A stretch of 18,645 nt of DNA from Myxococcales bacterium (GTDB lineage: Bacteria > Myxococcota_A > Polyangia > Polyangiales > JADJMO01): assembly GCA_021783935.1 (NCBI GenBank), contig JAJXTK010000027.1, positions 1 to 18,645 on the forward strand, in the 5' to 3' direction. The position numbers and the translations under genes were made by a program. This document shows, piece after piece, positions 1-10,406 of this stretch; the stretch's first letter is position 1; each line of letters starts with the position of its first letter. The notes beneath the pieces are model-generated. The model saw nothing but the letters and a program-made list of their open reading frames with translations. It did no database searches and was not told the origin of the DNA.

Positions 1-981
1 ATCGTCGAGGCGGCGCGCGCCGGCAACGTCTACCCGACGAGCGCCAAGGCGCTGCGCGACAAGCTCGCGGGGCGCGAGGGCGTGCACGCCGACGGGGTCA
101 TCCTCGGCGCCGGCTCGACCGAGATGATCGATCTGGTCATCCGCTCGTTCGTCGCTCCGGGCGAGGAGGTGCTCATCAGCGTGCCGACCTTCTCGATGTA
201 CGAGGCGCGCACGCGCGTGGTCGGCGGCATCCCGGTGCTCGTGCCCATGACGCGCGAGAGCGACTTCGACGTGCCGGCGCTGCTGCACGCGGTCACCGAG
301 CGCACCAAGGTCGTCTTCCTCTGCACGCCGAACAACCCGACCGGCAACCGCATCGACGAGGGGGCGCTGCGCCGCATCCTGCGCCTCGGCCTGCCGACGG
401 TGATCGACGAGGCCTACCACGAGCTCGGCGACGGCGTGCCCTCGCTCGCGCGGCTCATCGCCGAGTTCCCCAACGCGATCGTCATCCGCACCTTCTCGAA
501 GGCGTTCGGCCTGGCCGGCATGCGGCTCGGCTACGCGATGAGCCACCCCGCCGTCGCCAAGGTGCTAGGCCGCGCCAAGCTGCCGTGGAACGTCAGCACG
601 CTCACCCTCGCCGCCGCGAGCGCCGCGCTCGACGACATCGCCGAGCAGGAGGTGCGCCTCGAGGCGATCCGCGCCGGCCGCGCGTACCTCGAGCGCGAGC
701 TCGGGCGCATCCCGGGCATCAGCGCGATGCCTTCGCAGGGGAACTACGTGCTGTGCGACATCCACGACACCGGCTTCACAGGCGACTGGATCGTGCAGCA
801 GATGCTGAACGACGGCGTCTTCATCCGCAGCCTGTCGGTGCACCACATGGATCGCGGCTACGTCCGCGTGACGGTGGGCACGCCGGAGCAGAACGCCAAG
901 GCGGTCGCCTCGCTTCGTCGCGTCGTCACGCAGGGGCGCCGCTCCGCGGTCGTGCGCGCGGCGAGCAACGACGCGGAGTAG
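1..981 (+). CDS. hisC: Histidinol-phosphate aminotransferase (5' truncated by window)
   Basis: PLP-dependent class I/II aminotransferase that converts imidazole-acetol phosphate to histidinol phosphate in histidine synthesis. The frame is open from base 1, so the first ~40 residues lie outside the window; 326 residues are present. Visible marks are the YPTSAKALRDKLA stretch near the start, GAGSTEMIDL, the NNPTG motif (window residues 111-115), and SKAFGLAGMRLGY around 166-178, whose lysine (167) is the expected PLP Schiff-base residue. The C-terminal RVTVGTPEQN matches the substrate-binding end of HisC. No other his gene is in the window, so a role on another substrate (aromatic amino acids, as in some HisC-like enzymes) cannot be excluded. 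The last ~15 residues (after RRVVTQG) look like a non-conserved tail. The stop is at 979-981. Confidence 0.85.
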   Translation: MVEAARAGNVYPTSAKALRDKLAGREGVHADGVILGAGSTEMIDLVIRSFVAPGEEVLISVPTFSMYEARTRVVGGIPVLVPMTRESDFDVPALLHAVTERTKVVFLCTPNNPTGNRIDEGALRRILRLGLPTVIDEAYHELGDGVPSLARLIAEFPNAIVIRTFSKAFGLAGMRLGYAMSHPAVAKVLGRAKLPWNVSTLTLAAASAALDDIAEQEVRLEAIRAGRAYLERELGRIPGISAMPSQGNYVLCDIHDTGFTGDWIVQQMLNDGVFIRSLSVHHMDRGYVRVTVGTPEQNAKAVASLRRVVTQGRRSAVVRAASNDAE

Positions 982-1383
982 GCTCGAACCGATTCGCAGA
1001 GCCGGTGGCGACTGCGGCGTCGGCATCGGCTCCGGCAACGGCAACGGCATCGGCTCCGGCAACGGCAACGGCATCGGCTCCGGCAACGGCATCGGCTCCG
1101 GCAACGGCAACGGCATCCGCGAGTCGCGAGACGATCTCCGCGGACGAGATGGCGCCAGTGCCGAGTCCACCCGCCCGAAGGACTCGACGCCCCCCTCGCC
1201 GAAGCAGCGACAATGCTCCTCGCAGCCTGCGCTCCTCCCTCTCCACTGCGAGCGAGACGGAGCCCGAGAGGGCCGAGCTCTCGCGACGACCGCGAAGCTG
1301 ACGTCCACGCGGAGCTCGCCACGGCGAGGCCTTCGCTCCCCTGACTCATTGCGTCACCAGAGGCGCCGAGCGACAGACCTCGG
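982..1383. other. 402-base intergenic region between hisC and fadH
   Basis: No convincing gene. The open frames here on both strands are either antisense to hisC or kept open by the 6-base period of the repeat at 1022-1111. The right part (1121-1383) is non-repetitive GC-rich sequence. Just before fadH there is a gapped dyad, TGAC-N7-GTCA at 1342-1356, which could be an operator but matches no operator I know. No clear -35/-10 pair or U-tailed terminator was recognised. Confidence 0.6.
1022..1111. repeat. Hexamer-based tandem repeat (24/24/18/24-bp units)
   Basis: Four head-to-tail units begin at 1022, 1046, 1070 and 1088. The full unit is GGCATCGGCTCCGGCAAC plus GGCAAC; the third unit lacks the final GGCAAC, so lengths are 24, 24, 18 and 24. 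A partial fifth unit begins at 1112 and diverges after GGCATC. All units are built from 6-base words of the form GGCNNC, which suggests slippage or recombination. Copies are identical apart from the missing hexamer, so expansion is probably recent. It lies 41 bases after the hisC stop. Confidence 0.9.
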
Positions 1384-3405
1384 ATGCCCTACCCCCACCT
1401 GCTCTCGCCGATCGATCTCGGCCCCATCACGCTCAAGAACCGCGTGCTCATGGGCTCCATGCACACGGGGCTCGAGGATCGCTTCTTCCACTACGGCAAG
1501 CTCGCGGCGTATTTCGCCGAGCGCGCGCGCGGCGGGGTCGGGCTCATCGTCACGGGAGGCATCTCGCCGAACCGGCAGGGGTGGCTCTTGCCCGCCGGCG
1601 GCACGATGAACTCGCGGCTCGACGTGCCGAGCCACCGTCGCGTCACGCGCGCCGTGCACGCGGAGGGGGGCGCGATCGCCATGCAGATCCTCCACGGCGG
1701 GCGCTACAGCTACCACCCGTTCCAGGTCTCCGCCTCGCGCGTCAAGTCGCCGATCAACCCGTTCACGCCGCGCGCGATGAGCGAGCGACGCATCCTGAGC
1801 ACCATCGCCTCCTTCGCGCGCGCCGCCGCGCTCGCGCGCGACGCGGGCTACGACGGCGTCGAGATCATGGGGAGCGAGGGGTACTTGCTCAACCAGTTCC
1901 TCTGCCGACGCGTCAACCGCCGCACCGACGCTTGGGGGGGGCCGATCGAGCACCGCATGCGCCTGCCGGTCGAGGTCGTCAAAGCCGTGCGCGACGCGGT
2001 CGGGCGCGACTTCCTGATCGTCTACCGGCTGTCGCTCATCGATCTCGTCGAGGGGGGCAACACGTGGGACGAGATCGTCACCGCCGCGAAGGGGCTCGAG
2101 GCGGTGGGCGTGAACCTTCTGAACACCGGCATCGGCTGGCACGAGGCGCGCGTGCCGACGATCGTGAGCTCGGTGCCGCGGGGAGCGTTCCGATCGGTCA
2201 CCGCGCGCATCAAGCACGAGCTCTCGATCCCGGTCTGCGCCTCCAACCGCATCAACACGCCCGAGCTCGCCGAGGACATCGTCGCGCGCGGCGACGCCGA
2301 CATGGTCTCGATGGCGCGGCCGCTGCTCGCCGACCCCGACTTCGTGAACAAGGCTGCGTCGGGGCGCGCCGACGAGATCAACACCTGCATCGGCTGCAAC
2401 CAGGGCTGCCTCGATCACACCTTCGCCATGAAGCGGGCGAGCTGCCTGGTGAACCCGCGCGCCTGCCACGAGACCGAGCTCGTCGTGCGCCCGGCCGGGC
2501 AGCGCAGGCGCGTCGCGGTGGTCGGCGCGGGGATGGCGGGGCTCTCGGCGGCGACCACGGCGGCGGAGCGCGGCCACGACGTCACGCTCTTCGAGGCGAG
2601 CGACGCGATCGGCGGCCAGTTCCGCATGGCGGCCGAGGTCCCCGGCAAAGAGGACTTCCGCGAGACGATCCGCTACTTCGAGCGGCGCATCGCGCGCACG
2701 GGGGTGCAGCTGAAGCTCGGCACGCGCGTCGAGCGCGGCGCCCTCGACGCGGGCTTCGACGCGATCGTCGTCGCGACCGGGGTCGTGCCGCGACGGCCGA
2801 ACTTCGAGGGGATCGATCACCCGAAGGTGCTCTCGTACGTCGAGGTGCTGCGCGACAAGAAGCCGGTCGGCAAGAAGGTCGCGCTGATCGGCGCCGGCGG
2901 CATCGGGGTCGACGTCGCCGAGTTCCTGCTCGACGACGCGGGGCAGACGATCGAGCACTACCAGCGCGCGTGGGGGATCGACCCGACGTCGGCGAGCGCA
3001 GGCGGGCTCACCGAGCCCGAGCACGCGACGCCGCGCCGCGAAGTGTGGCTCCTGCAGCGCAAGCCGAAGACCAAGAAGATGGGCGCGGGCCCGGGGCGCA
3101 CCACCGGCTGGGTGCACAAGCTCGCGCTCGAGCGCGAGCAGGTGCACATGCTCGGCGGCGTCGAGTACCTGAAGGTCGACGACGCGGGGCTGCACCTGCG
3201 CCACGAAGCGACCGTGAAGGTGCTCGCGGTCGATCACGTGGTGATCTGCGCGGGGCAGGAGTCGGTGCGCGACCTGCTCCCGCTCAACGCCAAGGGGGCG
3301 ATCGCCGATCCGCGCTGGCACGTGATCGGCGGCGCCGACGTCGCCGCGGAGCTCGACGCCGAGCGCGCGATCAAGCAGGGCACCGAGCTCGGTGCCCGTC
3401 TCTAG
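1384..3405 (+). CDS. fadH: 2,4-dienoyl-CoA reductase (NADPH), FadH type
   Basis: Reduces 2,4-dienoyl-CoA esters in beta-oxidation of unsaturated fatty acids; cytosolic flavo-iron-sulfur enzyme. At 673 residues it is one longer than the E. coli enzyme and aligns colinearly. An Old-Yellow-Enzyme TIM barrel fills about 1-370, with LHGGRY at 103-108 and NRRTDAWGG near 179-187. The proposed catalytic Tyr (GSEGYLLNQFL, Tyr167) and His (GIGWHEARVPT, His253) correspond to E. coli Tyr166 and His252. The 4Fe-4S cysteines are 335, 338, 342 and 354, with E. coli spacing. An FAD Rossmann motif VVGAGMAGLSAA starts near 379 and a second, NADPH-side motif LIGAGGIG is at 501-508. The ATG at 1384 fits the family N-terminus; its ribosome binding site is weak. 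The stop codon lies inside the left end of the palindromic element at 3402-3581. No other beta-oxidation genes are nearby. Confidence 0.95.
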   Translation: MPYPHLLSPIDLGPITLKNRVLMGSMHTGLEDRFFHYGKLAAYFAERARGGVGLIVTGGISPNRQGWLLPAGGTMNSRLDVPSHRRVTRAVHAEGGAIAMQILHGGRYSYHPFQVSASRVKSPINPFTPRAMSERRILSTIASFARAAALARDAGYDGVEIMGSEGYLLNQFLCRRVNRRTDAWGGPIEHRMRLPVEVVKAVRDAVGRDFLIVYRLSLIDLVEGGNTWDEIVTAAKGLEAVGVNLLNTGIGWHEARVPTIVSSVPRGAFRSVTARIKHELSIPVCASNRINTPELAEDIVARGDADMVSMARPLLADPDFVNKAASGRADEINTCIGCNQGCLDHTFAMKRASCLVNPRACHETELVVRPAGQRRRVAVVGAGMAGLSAATTAAERGHDVTLFEASDAIGGQFRMAAEVPGKEDFRETIRYFERRIARTGVQLKLGTRVERGALDAGFDAIVVATGVVPRRPNFEGIDHPKVLSYVEVLRDKKPVGKKVALIGAGGIGVDVAEFLLDDAGQTIEHYQRAWGIDPTSASAGGLTEPEHATPRREVWLLQRKPKTKKMGAGPGRTTGWVHKLALEREQVHMLGGVEYLKVDDAGLHLRHEATVKVLAVDHVVICAGQESVRDLLPLNAKGAIADPRWHVIGGADVAAELDAERAIKQGTELGARL

Positions 3406-3581
3406 AACTACTGCCCCAGATTCCTCGACAACTGCCCCCACCCCAGCCCTCCCCCGCAGTGCGGGGGAGGGAGATTCGTCGGAGTTTCTTGGGCTCTGCA
3501 CCCTTCCACCGCACCGCGGGGGAAGGGCGGGGATGGGGGCTGTTCAGGCCGGTCGGGGCCGAATTCGGGCAGTAGTGCTAG
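3402..3581. mobile_element. MITE-like ~180-bp imperfect palindrome
   Basis: The ends are inverted copies: CTAGAACTACTGCCC at 3402-3416 and GGGCAGTAGTGCTAG at 3567-3581, with one mismatch in 15. Inside, about 28 bases at 3430-3457 (ending in CCCTCCCCCGC) pair with about 29 bases at 3516-3544. Each inner arm also starts a local hairpin: a perfect 11-bp stem with loop AGT at 3447-3471, and a 12-bp stem with one mismatch at 3501-3527. There is no open frame for a transposase. The CTAG at each end may be part of the terminal repeat or a target-site duplication. C-rich CCCCAGCCCTCCCCCGC-type palindromes recur in many proteobacterial and myxobacterial genomes as REP/MITE-like repeats. It separates two convergent genes and could also end both transcripts. 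Confidence 0.7.
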
Positions 3582-3617
3582 AACGTCCGAGCCCGCCCCC
3601 GAAGACGCCGCGTCTGG

Positions 3618-4907
<1,290 letters not shown>

Positions 4908-4918
4908 GATCGGACGGG

Positions 4919-4944
4919 CTCTCCTATCGCCGGAAGATCCGGCG
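4919..4944 (-). promoter_or_regulatory. Leader hairpin plus ribosome binding site of phosphofructokinase
   Basis: On the minus strand a perfect 7-bp stem (CGCCGGA / TCCGGCG, loop TCT; plus-strand 4928-4944) is followed after one base by TAGGAG (4921-4926) and then the ATG at 4907. The stem stacks directly against the Shine-Dalgarno sequence. It could end upstream transcription weakly (there is no U-tract), stabilise the mRNA 5' end, or tune translation. The structure is seen; the function is inference. Confidence 0.5.
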
Positions 4945-5005
4945 GTGGCGGCACCCTACGCGGTTTCGCCGGCACGTCGATGCGCAGCGCGGCGTGAAGG
5001 CGCCA

Positions 5006-6051
5006 TCAGCCGACGTCGAGATCGATCCCTGGGCCGCCGAGCCGCCGGGCGTAGGCGAGCATGTCGTCGGGCACCGGGTCGATGAAGCGCAGCGCCTCGC
5101 CGGTGATCGGGTGCGCGAAGCCCAGCACGTCGGCGTGCAGCATCAGGCGCGGCGCCTCGATGAGCACCTTGCCGGCGCGCAGGCGATCGCGGGTGTAGAC
5201 GCGGTCGCCGAGCAGCGGGTGCCCCGCCTCGGCGAGGTGGATGCGGATCTGGTGGGTGCGCCCGGTCTCGAGGCGGCAGCCGATCGCGCTCGCGCCGTCG
5301 CCGCCCGCGTCACGCGAGAGGAGCGCGATCGGCGCGACGTGCGTGACCGCGTGCTGCCCGGCCGCGCGGCCGACGCGCGCGTCCTTGGCCGACCCGCGCA
5401 GGCCGTCGCCGCGGTCGTCGAGCAGAAAACTCTCGAAGCGCGCCGCGCGGGCGATCACGCCGTGCACCAGCGCGACGTAGCGGCGCTCGATCGCGTGCAC
5501 GCGGAAGGCCTGCGAGAGCGCCTTCTTGGCGGCGAACGTGCGCGCGAAGACGAGCAGGCCGCTCGTCTCCTTGTCGATGCGGTGCACGACCCCGAGGCTC
5601 GCCTGCGGCGCGTGCCCGGCGCGGCGCACGAGCCAGCGGCGCACGAGGTCCTCGAAGGTGAGCTCCTCGCCCGCCTCGCGCTTGTTCGCCGCGCGCGCGC
5701 GCATGCCGCCGCCGGCGCCGTCGTAGGGGACCGTCGACAGGCCCACCGGCTTGCGTGCGACGACGAGGTGCGCGTCGACGTGGACGATTGCCGCGTCGTC
5801 GAGCGCCGCGCGATCGAGGCGCGGCGCGCGCGCGCGGACCTGCACCTGCTCCCCTTCGCGCAGGCGGCGATCGATCACCCGAAGGCGCGCCCCGTCGACG
5901 CTCACCTTGCCGCGCTCGATGAGCGCGCGCGCCGCGCCCCAGGAGAGCGCGAGGCGGGCGCGCAAGAAGCCGTCGGCGGGCATGCCCTCGTGCTCGCGCG
6001 CGACGACGAGATCCGCGTCGCCGACGTCGCCCTTGGGGTTGCTCGGCGTGC

Positions 6052-6055
<4 letters not shown>
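5006..6055 (-). CDS. RluA-family 23S rRNA/tRNA pseudouridine synthase with S4 domain
   Basis: Converts a uridine in rRNA or tRNA to pseudouridine; cytosolic; 349 residues. An N-terminal S4 RNA-binding domain spans about 28-75 (ARALIERGKVSVDGARLR). The RluA catalytic domain follows, with HRIDKETSGLLVFA from residue 158, where Asp161 is the catalytic aspartate. GRTHQIRIHLAEAGHPLLGD lies toward the C-terminus. The layout fits the RluC/RluD branch, but the target base cannot be told from sequence. It has a GTG start at 6053-6055, overlapping the stop of the upstream kinase gene as GTGA, so the two are probably translationally coupled. About ten residues before the S4 domain (STPSNPKGDV) look like a variable extension. 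The phosphofructokinase gene follows after 98 bases. Confidence 0.9.
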
Positions 6056-7977
<1,922 letters not shown>

Positions 7978-8468
7978 CCTAGTACCTCGCGCCGGAAATC
8001 CGTAGCGGGATCGGAGGCCGAACGCGACGACGGTCCGTACTGACGTTCACCTCGGGGGCGCCGGCGTCGCCTCTGCCCCCAATCCCCCGCCGTAGTACCG
8101 CGCGATCCCTCCACGGAGTTTCGATGCCCGGTCTCAGGATACATCGGCTTCGAGGACCCCGGCACGCACTTTGATTGCTGCTCGCGGGCACGAACGGGAT
8201 CTTGCTCGCCCCCCGAACGCTCTTCGAACGCTCCCCGATGCTCGACGATGCCCAATCGCCGCGCGTGCAACCCGCGCCGATGACGACTCGTTCCCGCTCG
8301 GGCCGCCCCACGCGCCCTGGCCGGCGCGGGCCCTATCGCCCCGCGCTGCGTGAAGGGCGGGTTACGCTCTTCGTCCAACGGGCGTCCACGACTCGTACCA
8401 CCACGACGATCTCCGCAACGCCGACCAGCTCGCCGCGAAACCCACCTTCCCGCTCCTTGGAGGACTCG
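7978..8468. other. 491-base divergent intergenic region
   Basis: Lies between the minus-strand kinase gene and the plus-strand lipoprotein gene, so it should hold promoters for both. A plus-strand frame from 8175 is open into the lipoprotein frame. Its ~98 extra residues are Arg/Pro/Thr-rich low-complexity sequence ahead of a perfectly placed signal peptide, so I treat it as non-coding. No RNA gene, strong hairpin, sigma-54 site or clear -35/-10 pair was recognised. Confidence 0.5.
8457..8463 (+). promoter_or_regulatory. Ribosome binding site that fixes the lipoprotein start
   Basis: TTGGAGG, followed by ACTCG and then the ATG at 8469. It is the strongest Shine-Dalgarno-like sequence before this gene. 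Together with the signal peptide that begins there, it supports the 8469 start over the longer open frame from 8175. Confidence 0.65.
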
Positions 8469-9554
8469 ATGCACCGCCCGCCGCGCACGCGCCAATGGAC
8501 CTCGCTGGCTCTGCTTCTGCTCACGCTCCCGACGGGCGGCGCGGGGTGCGCCTCGTGCGAGAGCGCCGGGCAAGGCTCGCTGTCGGTCATGGGCGGCACC
8601 ATCAACGACCCCGGCAACAAGTCGCTTCGCCGCGGGATGATGGCGTTCGGCATCGACCGCGCGTGCAGCGAGATGCTCAAGCGCACGGCGTCGCTGCGCG
8701 AAGGGGGCGAAGCGGCCGGCGCCGCGACCAACCCGACCAACGGCCGCTTCTTCCCGAAGACCTGCCAAGCCGCCTCCGCCCAAAACGGCGACCTCGTGAT
8801 GTCGCTCAGCGGCACCGGCTACACCTACGCGTCGATCGTCCACAAGGTGACCTTCGACGCGTCGGCGACCGTGACGTTCGATCAGGATTTCCTGATGTCG
8901 GGCGACGATCTCTACGGCTACTTCCGCACCAAGGACGTGAGCCATCCGCAGGTCTCGCTGAGGGTCATCGAGTCGCGGCTGCCCGCCATCGCGAACCAGC
9001 TGACCGGCTTCGGCGACAACTACGCGCGGCAGCTGCTCGACGAGAAGATGCGCGACGGCTTCACGATGCGGCGGCGCAAGAACAGCGAGACCGATTTCCG
9101 CTCGGGGGTCGTGCAGCTCGGCACGTGGCCGAAGGTCGACTACGACGTGAAGGGGGGGCTCACCCTCGCCAACGACCGCAGCGAGGTGCACGAGCAGCAG
9201 CGCGACTTCCTCGGGCCGTTCGAGATCACCGACGGCGACAAGGCGATCTTCGTGCGCGGCCGCATCGACGGCGCCCCGGGGCTCAACGTGCTCGTCATGG
9301 ACGACGCCGCGGCGCGGCCGTGGATCGAGACGTACCTGTCCGCGCCCGAAGCGACCCCTCCGCCCTCGCCGGCGAAGCAGGCGTACACCACGCAGCAAGG
9401 CCAGGAGTTCGCGTTCAACGTGACCGGCAAGGGGACTTACTGGATCGTCCTCGACAACACCTCGACCATCGCGGGGGGCTACACACCGCCTGGGAACCTG
9501 CTCGACGATCGCGCCGCCGTGGTGAGCTACGCGATCGTGTACGGCGACAAGTAG
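8469..9554 (+). CDS. Secreted protein, probable lipoprotein, function unknown
   Basis: 361 residues from the ATG at 8469, chosen because it has a good ribosome binding site and begins a classic signal sequence: basic start (HRPPRTR), hydrophobic core TSLALLLLTLP (11-21), then TGGAGC with Cys27 as the likely lipidated residue. Position -3 is Gly rather than Leu, so the lipobox is not ideal and cleavage by signal peptidase I is possible. The mature part has no family motif I recognise. It has a second Cys at 30, a Gly/Asn-rich start (MGGTINDPGN), a mixed alpha/beta middle, and a C-terminal beta-rich segment (GTYWIVLDNTS...AVVSYAIVYGD) that could be a beta-sandwich. It would sit in the outer envelope. 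First of five plus-strand genes; the next begins 86 bases later. A perfect 14-base palindrome at 9566-9579 lies in that gap. Confidence 0.75.
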   Translation: MHRPPRTRQWTSLALLLLTLPTGGAGCASCESAGQGSLSVMGGTINDPGNKSLRRGMMAFGIDRACSEMLKRTASLREGGEAAGAATNPTNGRFFPKTCQAASAQNGDLVMSLSGTGYTYASIVHKVTFDASATVTFDQDFLMSGDDLYGYFRTKDVSHPQVSLRVIESRLPAIANQLTGFGDNYARQLLDEKMRDGFTMRRRKNSETDFRSGVVQLGTWPKVDYDVKGGLTLANDRSEVHEQQRDFLGPFEITDGDKAIFVRGRIDGAPGLNVLVMDDAAARPWIETYLSAPEATPPPSPAKQAYTTQQGQEFAFNVTGKGTYWIVLDNTSTIAGGYTPPGNLLDDRAAVVSYAIVYGDK

Positions 9555-9640
9555 CCCCCCGCTGGCGGCCGATCGGCCGAGGCAGGGCGGCCGCTTCGAC
9601 GAGCGGGAACTCCCGAGCGCGCCCGCTGTCCTTGCCGAGC

Positions 9641-10369
9641 ATGAGCCACGCTTCCCCTGCGCCCTCGCCCGAGGCCGGGTACGCTGTGCCACCGATGGCC
9701 AAGACGGCAGCAAGGCGCGGCGCGGGGCTACGCGCGTGCCCGTTCTGTCGCGAGCTTTACGTCGACGACGAGCACCACGTCTGCCCAGAGTGCGGGGTCG
9801 AGCTGCGCGAGCTGTCATCGCTGCCGCTGTCGGCCGAGGCGCAGGCGCTCGAGCACGAGGAGGGGACGCACGCGGCCGTGGCGACCGCCCCGCAGGCCGA
9901 GCCGCTGCCGTGGACCGACCTGTCGCGCGGCCGCGGTCCGCTGCTCGCCGTCGCGCTCGCGGGGTTCGCGGTCTTCTTCTTCGCGCCGTTCGTCGCGTTC
10001 ACCGCGCCGGCGTCGAGCGTGCTCACCGCCTTCCACATGGCCAGGAGCGCGAAGATCGTCTGGAGCCTGCTCGTCTCGTGGATGATCCTGGTGCCGGCGG
10101 TGCTGTCGCGGCGCACGATCTTGCAGATGTGGGGCGCGCGGGTCGCGTGCGCGTTCCTGTCGGCGGTGCCGGGCGTCTACTCGCTGATCGCGCTCGGCGG
10201 CCCGACCAGCAAGCCGACCCGGATCCCGAACGTCGTCTACCACTGGCATTGGGGCCCCGGCCTCTACGGGACGATCGCGCTCTCGGCCGTCGCGACCTAC
10301 TTCGCGCTGCGCTTCGGCGGGCCCGTGCACGAGGAGGCGGCGCCGGCGCGGCGAGCGACGCGCGGCTGA
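9641..10369 (+). CDS. Zinc-ribbon, four-helix membrane protein of unknown function
   Basis: 242 residues from the ATG at 9641; an ATG at 9695 (residue 19) is an alternative, and neither has a clear ribosome binding site. A zinc ribbon lies near the N-terminus, with cysteines at 33, 36, 48 and 51 (CPFC...CPEC). An acidic, Ala-rich cytoplasmic linker runs to about residue 99. Four hydrophobic stretches at about 101-121, 139-156, 167-186 and 207-226 are likely membrane helices. The loop before the last helix holds an aromatic/His cluster, YHWHWGPG (200-207), that could bind metal or a cofactor. The C-terminus is short and basic. I do not recognise the family. It is 37 bases upstream of the radical SAM gene on the same strand, so the two are probably co-transcribed. 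Confidence 0.8.
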   Translation: MSHASPAPSPEAGYAVPPMAKTAARRGAGLRACPFCRELYVDDEHHVCPECGVELRELSSLPLSAEAQALEHEEGTHAAVATAPQAEPLPWTDLSRGRGPLLAVALAGFAVFFFAPFVAFTAPASSVLTAFHMARSAKIVWSLLVSWMILVPAVLSRRTILQMWGARVACAFLSAVPGVYSLIALGGPTSKPTRIPNVVYHWHWGPGLYGTIALSAVATYFALRFGGPVHEEAAPARRATRG

Positions 10370-10406
10370 AGGATCGCGCGGCGGTCTCGCACGTACCATC
10401 AGGACG

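Noticed and set aside
926..1246. Minus-strand frame with AVAGADAV-type repeats over the tandem repeat
   Set aside because: The 6-base repeat keeps frames open by itself. No ribosome binding site, and most of the rest overlaps hisC in antisense.
1354..3501. 715-codon minus-strand open frame antisense to fadH
   Set aside because: Arg/Ala/Val/Asp-rich with no motif. The opposite strand carries a complete fadH with all catalytic residues.
8184..8206. GGGCACG...TTGC as a sigma-54 promoter before the lipoprotein gene
   Set aside because: The gap between the two elements is about five bases too long for the GG/GC spacing sigma-54 needs.
9566..9579. Perfect palindrome CGGCCGATCGGCCG between the lipoprotein and membrane-protein genes
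   Set aside because: Short and made of common GC words, with no T-tract. Could be chance, so mentioned only in the gene entry.
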